64,000 nucleotides of DNA from Mycolicibacterium sp. P9-22 (GCF_008329585.1 NZ_NPKP01000007.1:124001-188000); one strand, 5' to 3'. Positions 34,243 through 42,819 are shown, numbered from the stretch's first letter. A program made the numbers and translations. Notes: a model not told the origin generated them from the letters alone.

Positions 34243-35220
34243 ATGAAGCACGTATCGCTAGGCAAATTGGAGGTCTCCCGGATAGGCCTGGGCGCGATGT
34301 CGATGTCCGCCTACTACAACGTCGGTCAGGGCAGCGACGCCGAGTCGATCCGGACCATCCACCGGGCACTGGAGCTGGGCGTCACCCACATCGACACCGC
34401 CGAGATCTATGGTCCCTACCTCAACGAGGAGCTCGTCGGGCGAGCGATCAAGGGCAAGCGCGACGAGGTCGTGTTGGCGACGAAGTTCGGCCTGGTGTCG
34501 CACTCCGGTGGCGGGCCCGGGGTCGTCGACAGCAGCCCGGCGAACGTCCGCGCCGCAATCGAGGGTTCCCTGCAGCGCCTCGACGTCGACCACGTGGACT
34601 TGTACTACCAGCACCGGGTGGATCCGAACACGCCGATCGAGGACACCATCGGGGCTGTGGCGGAACTGGTGGCCGAGGGCAAGGTCCGTCACATCGGCCT
34701 ATCGGAAGCCGGTGTCGAGACCATCCGTCGCGCCCATGCGGTGCACCCGATCACCGCGCTGCAGACCGAATACTCGCTGTGGACCCGCGACGTGGAAGCC
34801 GAGCTGCTTCCACTGCTGCGTGAGCTGGGCATCGGGTTCGTTCCCTATTCGCCGTTGGGTCACGGCTTCCTCACCGGTCAAATCCGTTCCACCGCAGACA
34901 TTTCCGACGACGACTGGCGCAAGACCAACCCGCGCTTTGTCGGTGAGAACTTCCAACGCAACCTGCGCATCGTCGACGAGGTCGAGGCCGTCGCCGCTGA
35001 AGCTGGCGCGACACCCGCCCAAATCGCGCTCGCATGGCTCCTCGCCCAGGGCGACGACATCGCCCCGATCCCCGGCACCAAGCGCGTCGCCCGCGTCGAG
35101 GAGAACACCGCGGCCGACGGCGTCGAGCTCAGCTCCGAACAGATCGAACGGCTCGACAATCTGGTGCCGGCCGCCGGTGAGCGCCACGACGAAGGAAACA
35201 TGGCCGCCATCGACCGCTGA
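34243..35220 (+). CDS. Aldo/keto reductase
   Basis: A 325-residue cytoplasmic AKR, highly similar to its upstream neighbour: HIDTAEIYGPYLNEELVGR, VLATKFGLV, LYYQHRVDPNTPIEDT, then an IPGTKR phosphate-binding loop for NADPH. It starts at once with the first beta strand and has no signal. The 49-bp spacer contains AATAGGAGCAACTG with AGGAG before the ATG. The pair probably arose by tandem duplication. Confidence 0.92.
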   Translation: MKHVSLGKLEVSRIGLGAMSMSAYYNVGQGSDAESIRTIHRALELGVTHIDTAEIYGPYLNEELVGRAIKGKRDEVVLATKFGLVSHSGGGPGVVDSSPANVRAAIEGSLQRLDVDHVDLYYQHRVDPNTPIEDTIGAVAELVAEGKVRHIGLSEAGVETIRRAHAVHPITALQTEYSLWTRDVEAELLPLLRELGIGFVPYSPLGHGFLTGQIRSTADISDDDWRKTNPRFVGENFQRNLRIVDEVEAVAAEAGATPAQIALAWLLAQGDDIAPIPGTKRVARVEENTAADGVELSSEQIERLDNLVPAAGERHDEGNMAAIDR

Positions 35221-36108
35221 CGAAGTGCAGGAATCGTTTACCCCGTCCGCAACCCGTCGAGCACGACCTTGGTCAGTCGCTCTGCAGTCCACTGTCTGAA
35301 AACGCCGATTGGAATAAACTTCGTCGAAGAGTCACGTGAATCGGCGCCGCGGGAAGGATCGCTCAGGGCATCACGGTAGGCGCCGGGAGTCTTCGTCCGG
35401 GTGATCAAGACGAATCGACAGAATGGGACTATAACCGCGCAATCTCCTTCATAGCAGAGACTTTCATCTCAACGCTGCCATGTTGACATACACCCCAGCT
35501 GCGTCAGACTTCCGCTGGGCCAACGGGTGCCAGATTCGAGCATTCTCATTTGAATGGCCAACTGGACATCGTGTGGGATTGAGAATGAGAATCGGACATC
35601 AAGTTTGAGATCCCACACCGACTGTGGCTTCCCGAGTTTTTTGTCCACATGCGCGCCGCTGAGCTGGCGCGAATCGCACCAATCCCACCCCATGTCCACA
35701 CTCGGGAATCCCACTTTCATGTCCACTGCTTTGGAAACGCTAATTGTCTTTGCGCCGGGCCTAGCATCCCCTTCCAGACCCACGGCATCCGTTTAGTCAT
35801 GTGACGCGACACCGATGACCGGCATGCTTTGCATTCGTCGTCGAGGTACTCCACCTGCTCATCGACCCCCACGGCGGATCAACCGTCGACCAGCGCAACG
35901 TGGAGCCCCAGCTCCAACCACCGCGACCTCTAGCTCCGTGGCGACGGCGTAGCGCCCTAGAGCCAATCCCAGGCAGACCTTCTATTGGCCGACGACCCAA
36001 GCCTGCAACGGTAGACGTGACCCGCTGTGGCACAACGGAACCGAGTCACCGGCGCGAGTGACCGCGGGGAATTCTGCGTCGGGACCGATGCCACCGCTTG
36101 GGGCGTGT
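35221..36108. other. Long non-coding stretch with insertion-element remnants
   Basis: No convincing gene is seen in this 888-bp stretch. Short open frames on both strands lack ribosome sites and families. Base composition drops near 35,400-35,760 compared with the flanks. Repeated GGACATC/TGTCCAC motifs in both orientations occupy 35,551-35,727. The rest up to the TetR gene holds nothing I recognise. Confidence 0.6.
35551..35727. repeat. Insertion-element end or MITE-like remnant, copy A
   Basis: A left arm (35561-35580: ACTGGACATC, GTGTGGGATT) and an inverted right arm (35707-35727, whose complement reads AGTGGACATG then AAAGTGGGATT) enclose about 167 bp, a MITE-like layout. The segment 35551-35617 also recurs, imperfectly but in the same orientation, at 39818-39885 (about three quarters of bases match by eye). 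No transposase remains. Confidence 0.45.
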
Positions 36109-36768
36109 TCATGACGTGGTCGCAGGTCGTCGGCGTGAGCGGTCGTCCGCGTCGTCGGTTCGCAGATTTGCGACCAGTAACATCGCCAGGCCGGCAAGAG
36201 CCACGTCGACGGCGGCGTCGAGCCTGGCCTGCGGCACTCCTGCGGCGGCGTGGACCGCAAGGCCTTGTCCGACCGTCACGGCGAAACCCGCCAGCGCCTC
36301 AGTGTCGCTGTATGGCGCATCGTCTGCCGCCGCAAGGGCTTTGGCGATGGCTTCTTCGATCCCGTGGCGATACTCGGCGAGCAGTTGCGGTATGCGCGCG
36401 TTGTTCGGCCCGCAGGAAATGCCGCCTTGAATGGACAGACACCCCAGCGAATTCCCGGCACGCACAGCCGTGGCGGTGTCACGCAAATACGACTCGAGGA
36501 TGTCGTAGGCGCGGGGTTTCGACAGCACCTGACGCAGATGTTCGTGGTAGCGCTGGCCGTAACGCTCCAGGGCACGGACGAAGAGTTCCTCTTTACTGCC
36601 GAACACGGCATACATACTCGGCTTGTTGATGCCCATCGCCTCGGTGAGTTCGGCCAGGGACGCGCCTTCGTAGCCGAGACGCCAGAAAGCGTCGATGGCC
36701 CCATCGAGCGCCTTGCCCTCGTCGAACGAGCGCGGCCGGCCTCCCGCGTGCCGTTGCTCTGCGCTCAT
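36109..36768 (-). CDS. TetR-family transcriptional repressor
   Basis: A 219-residue TetR regulator of the AcrR/NemR-like group: GRPRSFDEGKALDGAIDAFW, a NKPSMYAVFGSKEELFVRAL recognition segment and a C-terminal domain with SLGCLSIQGGISCG. The ATG at 36768 gives the family-typical short N-terminus; the frame extends upstream to 36900 through the operator region. It is divergent from the SDR gene at 36866. Confidence 0.9.
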   Translation of the reverse strand: MSAEQRHAGGRPRSFDEGKALDGAIDAFWRLGYEGASLAELTEAMGINKPSMYAVFGSKEELFVRALERYGQRYHEHLRQVLSKPRAYDILESYLRDTATAVRAGNSLGCLSIQGGISCGPNNARIPQLLAEYRHGIEEAIAKALAAADDAPYSDTEALAGFAVTVGQGLAVHAAAGVPQARLDAAVDVALAGLAMLLVANLRTDDADDRSRRRPATTS

Positions 36769-36801
36769 GTGAACCATCCTATCCCCCACGTCGGCCACTT
36801 C

Positions 36802-36857
36802 TACCGAACGGTACAAAACTGGTATGGTCGCACTGCAACCGATTGGTACAAAACTGG
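36802..36857. promoter_or_regulatory. Operator region of the TetR-SDR cassette
   Basis: GGTACAAAACTGG occurs twice as a direct repeat (36810-36822 and 36845-36857), and TACCG-AA-CGGTA (36802-36813) is a perfect palindrome overlapping the first copy. All lie in the 97-bp spacer between the TetR and SDR genes. The second repeat runs into the SDR ribosome site (GGAGG), so binding there would also block translation start or early transcription. Confidence 0.7.
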
Positions 36858-36865
36858 AGGACTTC

Positions 36866-37609
36866 ATGTCGGACCTGACCGGAAAGACTGCACTCGTCAC
36901 CGGAGCCTCATCCGGGATTGGCCTCGCCGCAGCACGGGCGCTCGCGAAGCAAGGGGCCTATGTCTTCCTGGTCGGGCGTCGCCAAGACGCCCTCGACGAC
37001 GCCGTTTCCAGCATCGGCGCAGCTCAGGCCCAGGCCATTCAGGCCGACGTGACCGAGCAGGCCGATCTCGACCGTGTCGCGGCCGCCATCGAAGCCACGG
37101 GACGCCAGCTTGACATCGTCTTCGCCAATGCGGGAATCAGCGAGTTCGCTACGTTGGGCAGTCTCACGTGGGAGCACCACAGAAAGATCTTCGACACCAA
37201 CGTCGGCGGAGTGATCTTTGCGGTGCAGGCCGCCCTTCCGCTGCTGCGCGAGGGCGCGTCGATCATCCTGTGCGGCTCCAACGGCGACGTCAAGGCGGCT
37301 CCCGGAGCGAGCGTCTACGCCGCGTCCAAGGCCGCGATCCGGTCCCTGGCACGCAGCTGGGCCGCAGAACTCGTCGACCGCAACATCCGCGTCAACGTCG
37401 TCGCTCCGGGCCTCACTGAGACACCGGGCCTGGCCGACCTGTTCACCGGGGCCGACGCCGCGCTGGCCGATCTGACCGCCACCGTCCCCATGAAGCGCCG
37501 TGCCCGCCCGGAGGAGATCGGCAATGTCATCACCTTCCTGGCCTCCGACGGGAGTTCCTTCATGACCGGCTCAGAGGTCTACGCCGACGGTGGCGTCAGT
37601 CAGTTCTGA
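36866..37609 (+). CDS. Short-chain dehydrogenase/reductase (FabG-like)
   Basis: A 247-residue classical SDR. It contains TGASSGIG near residue 12, the NAGI motif near residue 84, catalytic YAASK near residue 151 and the C-terminal ADGG. GGAGG lies 5-6 nt upstream of the ATG. It is the first gene of the TetR-controlled cassette. Confidence 0.92.
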   Translation: MSDLTGKTALVTGASSGIGLAAARALAKQGAYVFLVGRRQDALDDAVSSIGAAQAQAIQADVTEQADLDRVAAAIEATGRQLDIVFANAGISEFATLGSLTWEHHRKIFDTNVGGVIFAVQAALPLLREGASIILCGSNGDVKAAPGASVYAASKAAIRSLARSWAAELVDRNIRVNVVAPGLTETPGLADLFTGADAALADLTATVPMKRRARPEEIGNVITFLASDGSSFMTGSEVYADGGVSQF

Positions 37610-37640
37610 CACGTTGAGCGCCGAAAGGAGTGCCAGACAG

Positions 37641-38345
37641 GTGACCGACACCGCGCAACCGCCTGCAGAGTCGAACTCGCCGACCCTGGCTGAGGACCTA
37701 CTCCTCCTGCTGTTCCAGCCGGAGTCAGGAACCATCGCCGGGGAGACCACCCTGTATTACGTACTCGGCGCAGCGGTGCTCGCCGACATGGCACTCGGCG
37801 ATGACATCGCGGCCACGACGGAACGCAATGGCACCGTGACCGTGACCGCGGCAGAACGGGACCGACCGTCAGAGGAACTATTCCACTCGGCCTGGGAGTA
37901 CGTGTCCGAACGACCGCGCGGAATTCAGGCAGTCCTTGCCGCGATCGGTCCGACGCTGCGGCGGCCCGTCTTGGAGCGTCTGATCGCTCGCGGCGATATC
38001 CGCGAGGAGAAGCGCAAGGCACTGGGCCTGTTCACGATCACCACCCTGATCGACGGCGGAACCAAGCGACGCGCCGATCTCATGCACAATGTCCGTGCGG
38101 TACTCGTCGAACACGCCACGCCCACACCGCGTGTCGCCGCGCTTGCCGCCCTGCTCTGGGGAAGTGGCGCACTGCCGCAATTTCATCCGGAGATTCCCTG
38201 GAACTCCGCTGTCATCGCCCGCGCGGAGGAACTCGGACGCGGCAACTTCGGCGCAGCGGCGGCCGGTGAGGCAGTGACACGCACGATGACCGCGATCGTC
38301 ATCAACAGCGTCATCGTCGCGACCACGGCGCCCCGACCGCAATGA
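37641..38345 (+). CDS. GPP34 (GOLPH3)-family phosphoprotein
   Basis: A 234-residue helical protein with LAEDLLLLLFQPESG and YYVLGAAVLADMAL at the N-terminus, the hallmark of the GPP34/GOLPH3 fold. The eukaryotic protein binds phosphatidylinositol-4-phosphate; bacterial members are uncharacterised. The GTG at 37641 with AAAGGAG upstream is chosen; an open frame from 37590 overlaps the SDR gene. It lies 31 bp after the SDR gene and is probably cotranscribed, an unexpected partner for reductases. Confidence 0.82.
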   Translation: MTDTAQPPAESNSPTLAEDLLLLLFQPESGTIAGETTLYYVLGAAVLADMALGDDIAATTERNGTVTVTAAERDRPSEELFHSAWEYVSERPRGIQAVLAAIGPTLRRPVLERLIARGDIREEKRKALGLFTITTLIDGGTKRRADLMHNVRAVLVEHATPTPRVAALAALLWGSGALPQFHPEIPWNSAVIARAEELGRGNFGAAAAGEAVTRTMTAIVINSVIVATTAPRPQ

Positions 38346-38396
38346 CACAACTCCGCCCCCCCGCAACCCTATGTTGAGAAAGGACCTTTCACTTCG

Positions 38397-38873
38397 ATGA
38401 CTGCCGACCCTTTGACGGTGTTGACCGAATTCCTCGCCAACGCCTTCGATCCCGACAAAATCGCGGAGGTCACCGAGCGATTGGTCGCCGACGAGGCTAC
38501 ATACGTGTCGCTGTCCTTCGACCCCGACCCGGGCCTGCACGAGATCATGCCGTGGGCCGGCACCAACCACGGGAAGTCGGCCTTCGTCGACAACTTTCGC
38601 GGTGTCAGCACGCAGTGGCGGCTCGAAGACTTCACGCCGCTGGACACCCTGGTCGACGGTGACAAGGTGGCGCTGTTCGGACGCTTCACCCTCCGATCGG
38701 TAACACTTGGCAAGGCGGTCACCTCACCCTGCGCCGTCCTGGCCAAGGTCAGCGACGGCAAGATCCGCTACTTCCAGTACATGGAGGACACATTCGCGAC
38801 GGCACTCACGTTCCGCACATCCGGAACCTGGACCGTCGACGCCGTGCCAGGCGCCAAAACCTTCGAGGTGTAG
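38397..38873 (+). CDS. SnoaL-like (NTF2-fold) protein
   Basis: A 158-residue NTF2-like barrel protein: FLANAFDPDKIAEVTERLVA, HGKSAFVDNFRG and LVDGDKVALFGRFTLRS are typical of SnoaL-like polyketide cyclase/isomerase relatives. It has no signal peptide. A GAGAAAGGA element precedes the ATG. It could bind a small hydrophobic substrate of the neighbouring reductases. Confidence 0.75.
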   Translation: MTADPLTVLTEFLANAFDPDKIAEVTERLVADEATYVSLSFDPDPGLHEIMPWAGTNHGKSAFVDNFRGVSTQWRLEDFTPLDTLVDGDKVALFGRFTLRSVTLGKAVTSPCAVLAKVSDGKIRYFQYMEDTFATALTFRTSGTWTVDAVPGAKTFEV

Positions 38874-38921
38874 ACGCGCGACGCGCCAGACCCCTGCTTG
38901 AACGAAATCTGAGGAGTATCG

Positions 38922-39773
38922 ATGCCGGGAATCGCTGAGAGGGACGTCCGCCACTGGTTAGTCACTGGAGGGTCGGGGGGTCTAGGGCGTCGTCTCGTCG
39001 AACACGTGTTACGGCAGGGAGATCGGGTCACCGCGACCGTGCGTCGCGCCGGCGCGCTAAGCGACCTGGCCGAGAAGTACGGCGGTCGCCTCAGCGAGCG
39101 GGTTCTCGATCTCACCCGGCTCGACGACGTCGACGATGTGATCCACCGGCTGATTGCTGCGGATCCGGTAGACGTGGCGGTCAACAACGCTGGTTTTGCC
39201 GTGGTCGGCGCTGCGGAGGAGATGAGCGTGGAGCAGATCCGTGGGCAGCTGGACGTCATGCTGATGGCGCCGCTGCTCATCACGCGCGCCCTTCTCGCGC
39301 CGATGCGCGAGCAAGGTGGCGGCCGGATCATTCAAATATCCAGCATGGGAGGACAGGTCGCCACTCCCACGCACAGCTCCTACCACGCCGCGAAGTGGGG
39401 TCTGGAGGGGTTCACCGAGAGCGTCAATCAGGAGGTGTCCGGATTCGACGTTCACTTGACGTTGGTCGAACCTGGCGGTACGCGAACGGGTTTCAAAGAC
39501 AATCTGACATTCGCCTCGGAATTGGGCGTCTATCACGGTACTCCGGTGGATAAGGTCAGACGCCAGCTTCAGGACACCGACGCCAACGCCTTGACCGGCG
39601 ATCCGGACAAGATCGCCGCCGTGATCTTTCAGACCACCCGTCAGACCCACCCGCCGCTGCGTCTGACCCTTGGCGGTGATTCCTACGACGCCGTACACGC
39701 GGCACTGACTGGCCGTTTGGCCGCCTTGGAGAATCAGCGCGCGGTGGCTGAGTCGGTCAGTCTCGACCGCTGA
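38922..39773 (+). CDS. Short-chain dehydrogenase/reductase
   Basis: A 283-residue SDR. It has TGGSGGLG near residue 16, NNAGFAVVG near residue 89 and catalytic YHAAK near residue 155. Its long C-terminus fits the SDR group acting on larger ketones. GAGGAG lies upstream of the ATG. It is the last gene of the cassette and ends 45 bp before repeat copy B. Confidence 0.9.
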   Translation: MPGIAERDVRHWLVTGGSGGLGRRLVEHVLRQGDRVTATVRRAGALSDLAEKYGGRLSERVLDLTRLDDVDDVIHRLIAADPVDVAVNNAGFAVVGAAEEMSVEQIRGQLDVMLMAPLLITRALLAPMREQGGGRIIQISSMGGQVATPTHSSYHAAKWGLEGFTESVNQEVSGFDVHLTLVEPGGTRTGFKDNLTFASELGVYHGTPVDKVRRQLQDTDANALTGDPDKIAAVIFQTTRQTHPPLRLTLGGDSYDAVHAALTGRLAALENQRAVAESVSLDR

Positions 39774-39817
39774 GCTTTTCGTCGGCCAGGCCGGGATACC
39801 GGGCGGCCACTCTCACG

Positions 39818-39885
39818 TGAATGTCCCACTGGACATCAGGTGGACATGTGGAATGAGATTTGGACATCGAGGTTGAGAAGCCACA
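39818..39885 (+). repeat. Insertion-element end-like repeat, copy B
   Basis: A 68-bp segment (TGAATGTCCC, ACTGGACATC, then GGAATGAGATTTGGACATCG and TTGAGAAGCCACA) corresponds to 35551-35617 in the same orientation with scattered mismatches and one indel. It marks the right edge of the TetR-SDR cassette, 13 bp before the dnaB stop codon. Confidence 0.5.
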
Positions 39886-39897
39886 ACAGACCGATAA

Positions 39898-42531
39898 CTA
39901 CCGCGCCATGTTGGTAAACCGCGACAGGTGCAGCTGGTGCGCCACAGTGATATTCGCGGTGGGCCCGTTGCGGTGCTTACCGAGGATGATGTCCGCCTCG
40001 CCGCCGCGCGGGTCTTCACGGTCGAAGGCATCGGGGCGATGCAAAAGCATGACCATGTCGGCATCCTGCTCGAGCGAGCCCGATTCACGAAGGTCAGAGA
40101 CCTGCGGGCGCTTGTCGGTGCGTTGCTCGGGACCACGGTTCAGCTGGCTGATCGCGACAACCGGAACGTGCAGTTCTTTGGCCATCAGCTTGAGGCTTCG
40201 GGAGAAGTCCGAGACTTCCTGCTGCCGCGAGTCGTACTTCTTACCGGAGCTCATCAGCTGCAGATAGTCGACCACAATCAGCTGGAGGTCGGCCTTCTTC
40301 TTCAGGCGCCGGGCCTTGGCCCGGATCTCCATCATGGTCAGGTTCGGCGAGTCATCGATATAGAGCGGTGCCTCGCTGATCTCGCTCATCCGCCGAGCGA
40401 GCCGGGTCCAGTCGTCATCGTTCATGCGGCCCGACCGCATATCGCCGAGCTTGATGTTGGCCTCAGCCGACAGCAGGCGCATCACGATCTCGGACTTGCT
40501 CATTTCCAGCGAGAAGATGACGCTGGCTTGCCGATGTTTGATGGAGCAGGACCGCATGAAGTCCAGGCCTAATGTCGAGTTGTGGGTCGGCACCATCGAG
40601 CGGCTCGCCAGATACATGTGACTGTCGTTGTCCACCTCGACGCACCGGACCGGAACCGATGCCACCGGCCGGACATCGACGATGAACCGCGATCCACTCC
40701 GAGCGGAACTGCTATTCGCGCGGCGCTCCTTGTGCAGCAGCGACTTCCGCTCCAGACCGAAGACGACATCGTCGGTCGAGAACGTGAGCGTGTACGCCGT
40801 CGAGGACTCCTCGGTGCGACCGTGCACCCGTTTCGTCGACATCTGGCAGCGATAGCCCAGGCTCACGATCAGCTCTTCGACATCGGTCACCAGCTTGCGG
40901 TTGGTGACACTGAACTGCACCGAGCCACCGTGCGTCACAGTGCCATCGGTATCGAGGAGGCCGGCGAGCAGGGCGCGCCGCTGCGCCTCCGAGGCACGCA
41001 GGTACTGCATCGGTATGTGCTTGTTGCGCAACACGCCGATTGTCCGCAGCCGAGCTTGCAGCGTGCCCACCGCGCTCCGGCAGCCCTGGCACAGTACGAG
41101 ACCGCACGACGGCCCACCACAGCGGGCGCAACTCGGGGCTGGCACCGGTGCCGTGGTCCGCGCCCGTCCACCGCACGACCGGCCGCAAGTTCGGACCTCG
41201 CTGGTTCTCGGAACAAACATATCGCCGCAGACCACGCAGGCCTTAGCCGAGATCTCCGGTGGCGCAGGCAGTGTCAGCTGATAACGCAGGCCTGCCGACG
41301 CCGATGGATGCGCGACAATGCCTTCGGCTTCGATCCGCATGATGATCTCAGGATCTGCGGACGTGATCTGGGCGGCCGCACTGGTGCCGTCGCCCAGCCA
41401 GGCCCCGAGTGTGTAGGGCGGAACCAGTAGATCTGCTTCCGCCGTCACCAACGGTTTCGCGTTGGTCACCGAGTGATTCAAGCGTCGATCCGAGGTCGGG
41501 CAGCGCAGCGTCTGCGCGACTTCCTGCGTCGTGCGGATCGAGGCGAACGTCTGCTGATTCTTGTATCCGTTGTAACCGGCCGCGGCGGCCTGCGCCGACT
41601 TACGCGAAGCACGGGTTTCGGTAAGCCACTGATGTTGTTCGTCGGCCACGATCACCGTGCCGTCAGAGAACTCCACCTCGTAGCACGGACGTTCCAGCAT
41701 CACGTCGGTCGCGGCCACCACACGGGTCGGCTCACCGTCGGCGCCCAGCAGCTCGTCACCGACCGAGACATCGCCCATGGTGGTCCACCCGGTCGGCGTC
41801 GGCAGCGGGGTGTCCAGGGCCAGCGCCTTCCCCACGCCGGGCCGCGCCGCGATGATGATCATCTGCCCGCCGTGCAGACCGTTGGTGATCTCATCGAGAT
41901 CGACGAACCCGGTCGGGATACCGCGCGAGATGCCACCGGAGGACGCGATGGCGTCGATCTCGTCCATGGTGGGCTGCAGCAGGTCTTCGAGAGCGACGAA
42001 GTCCTCGGACTGCCTCCGGTCGGCGACGTCATAGATCTCGGACTGCGCGCGGTCCACGATGTCGTGCACGTCGGCGCCGTCGGCACCGGCGTAGCCGTAC
42101 TGCACGACGCGGGTACCGGCCTCCACGAGGCGGCGCAGCAGCGCCTTCTCGGCCACGATGGTGGCGTAGTACCCGGCGTTGGCGGCGGTGGGCACGGTGG
42201 AGATCAGGGTGTGCAGATAAGGGGCGCCACCGACCCGGCGCAGCAGCCCGCGCCGGTCGAGATCGGAGGCCACCGTGACAGCGTCGGCCGGCTCACCGCG
42301 GTCGTAGAGATCCAGAATCGTCTCGGCGACGTCCTGATGGGCCGGGCGGTAGAAGTCGCCGGGCCGCATCTTCTCCAGGACGTCGGCGATGGCGTCCTTG
42401 GACAGCAGCATGCCGCCCAGCACGGCTTGTTCGGCCGCCATGTCCTGGGGAGGCTGCCGCCCGATGTCCTCGCGGGGTGGTTCGTCGATCCCCGGGTCAC
42501 CACCACGACTGAAGTCGTCCACGACAGCCAC
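39898..42531 (-). CDS. dnaB: Replicative DNA helicase DnaB with intein in the P-loop
   Basis: An 877-residue precursor; removal of the 416-residue intein leaves a 461-residue DnaB. The N-terminal primase-interaction domain (about residues 27-130) contains PPQDMAAEQAVLGGMLLS, and the RecA-like motor follows a linker. Walker A is ARPGVGK/ST, interrupted after the lysine. Walker B (LQLIVVDYLQLM) and QLNRGPEQR follow the intein. The hexamer unwinds DNA at the fork. The GTG at 42531 is chosen because MAVVDD-like starts are usual in mycobacteria and GGGAGGTG lies upstream; a GTG at 42543 adds four residues. The product is non-functional until spliced, because the ATP site is split. Confidence 0.96.
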   Translation of the reverse strand: MAVVDDFSRGGDPGIDEPPREDIGRQPPQDMAAEQAVLGGMLLSKDAIADVLEKMRPGDFYRPAHQDVAETILDLYDRGEPADAVTVASDLDRRGLLRRVGGAPYLHTLISTVPTAANAGYYATIVAEKALLRRLVEAGTRVVQYGYAGADGADVHDIVDRAQSEIYDVADRRQSEDFVALEDLLQPTMDEIDAIASSGGISRGIPTGFVDLDEITNGLHGGQMIIIAARPGVGKALALDTPLPTPTGWTTMGDVSVGDELLGADGEPTRVVAATDVMLERPCYEVEFSDGTVIVADEQHQWLTETRASRKSAQAAAAGYNGYKNQQTFASIRTTQEVAQTLRCPTSDRRLNHSVTNAKPLVTAEADLLVPPYTLGAWLGDGTSAAAQITSADPEIIMRIEAEGIVAHPSASAGLRYQLTLPAPPEISAKACVVCGDMFVPRTSEVRTCGRSCGGRARTTAPVPAPSCARCGGPSCGLVLCQGCRSAVGTLQARLRTIGVLRNKHIPMQYLRASEAQRRALLAGLLDTDGTVTHGGSVQFSVTNRKLVTDVEELIVSLGYRCQMSTKRVHGRTEESSTAYTLTFSTDDVVFGLERKSLLHKERRANSSSARSGSRFIVDVRPVASVPVRCVEVDNDSHMYLASRSMVPTHNSTLGLDFMRSCSIKHRQASVIFSLEMSKSEIVMRLLSAEANIKLGDMRSGRMNDDDWTRLARRMSEISEAPLYIDDSPNLTMMEIRAKARRLKKKADLQLIVVDYLQLMSSGKKYDSRQQEVSDFSRSLKLMAKELHVPVVAISQLNRGPEQRTDKRPQVSDLRESGSLEQDADMVMLLHRPDAFDREDPRGGEADIILGKHRNGPTANITVAHQLHLSRFTNMAR
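40579..41826 (-). mobile_element. DnaB intein with class 3 features, homing endonuclease domain and cysteine-rich insertion
   Basis: 416 residues inserted between the Walker A lysine and serine. The first residue is alanine, not Cys or Ser, so class 1 splicing is impossible. The class 3 W-C-T set is present: Trp67 (EQHQWLTE), Cys395 (VPVRCVEVDND) and Thr414 (MVPTHN), with His415-Asn416 at the end and Ser+1. LAGLIDADG-type motifs LGAWLGDG (near 142) and LLAGLLDTDG (near 288) mark a homing endonuclease. Between them lies a cysteine-rich stretch (about residues 197-249) with CVVC, TCGRSC, SCARC and LCQGC, a likely zinc-binding insertion. Confidence 0.9.
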
Positions 42532-42690
42532 TGAGCGTCCCACCTCCCCGTTCCAAGCTCATCGCACATACATTCGATGCCAGCTGCGCGCGACAGTAGC
42601 AAGCGCCTCCGACAGATCGCGCGGAGGTAGTCGCGACGGCAAACGTAAGGCTTTGCTGAGATGCGTGCAACCGGAGCCTGTTAGCGAACC

Positions 42691-42819
42691 TGTGGATGGC
42701 GTGTGCACAGCTTCGGTCAGAGGTGTTGACCGGTTGTGGACAACCTGTGCACTAACTCTACAAGTCAACCGTCCGGTCCAGGTGAGGCGGCGTTTCGCGC
42801 GATATGACGCTGTGGACAC
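42691..42819. promoter_or_regulatory. Cluster of DnaA-box-like sequences upstream of dnaB
   Basis: The 482-bp gap between dnaB and rplI (42532-43013) holds no convincing gene. It contains TGTGGACAA (42735-42743; complement TTGTCCACA, the mycobacterial DnaA-box consensus), the related TGTGGACAC (42811-42819) and TGTGGATGG (42691-42699), plus TGTGCACAG (42702) and TGTGCACTA (42746). A DnaA role in dnaB control is inferred from these sequences alone. Confidence 0.5.

Noticed and set aside
35469..35783. 104-residue minus-strand frame in the non-coding stretch
   Set aside because: Lies over the repeated insertion-end motifs; no ribosome site and no family.
42559..42819. 86-residue open frame upstream of dnaB on the minus strand, in the place of Rv0057
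   Set aside because: No ribosome site, no recognisable family and it covers the DnaA-box-like cluster; third-position bias looks weak.
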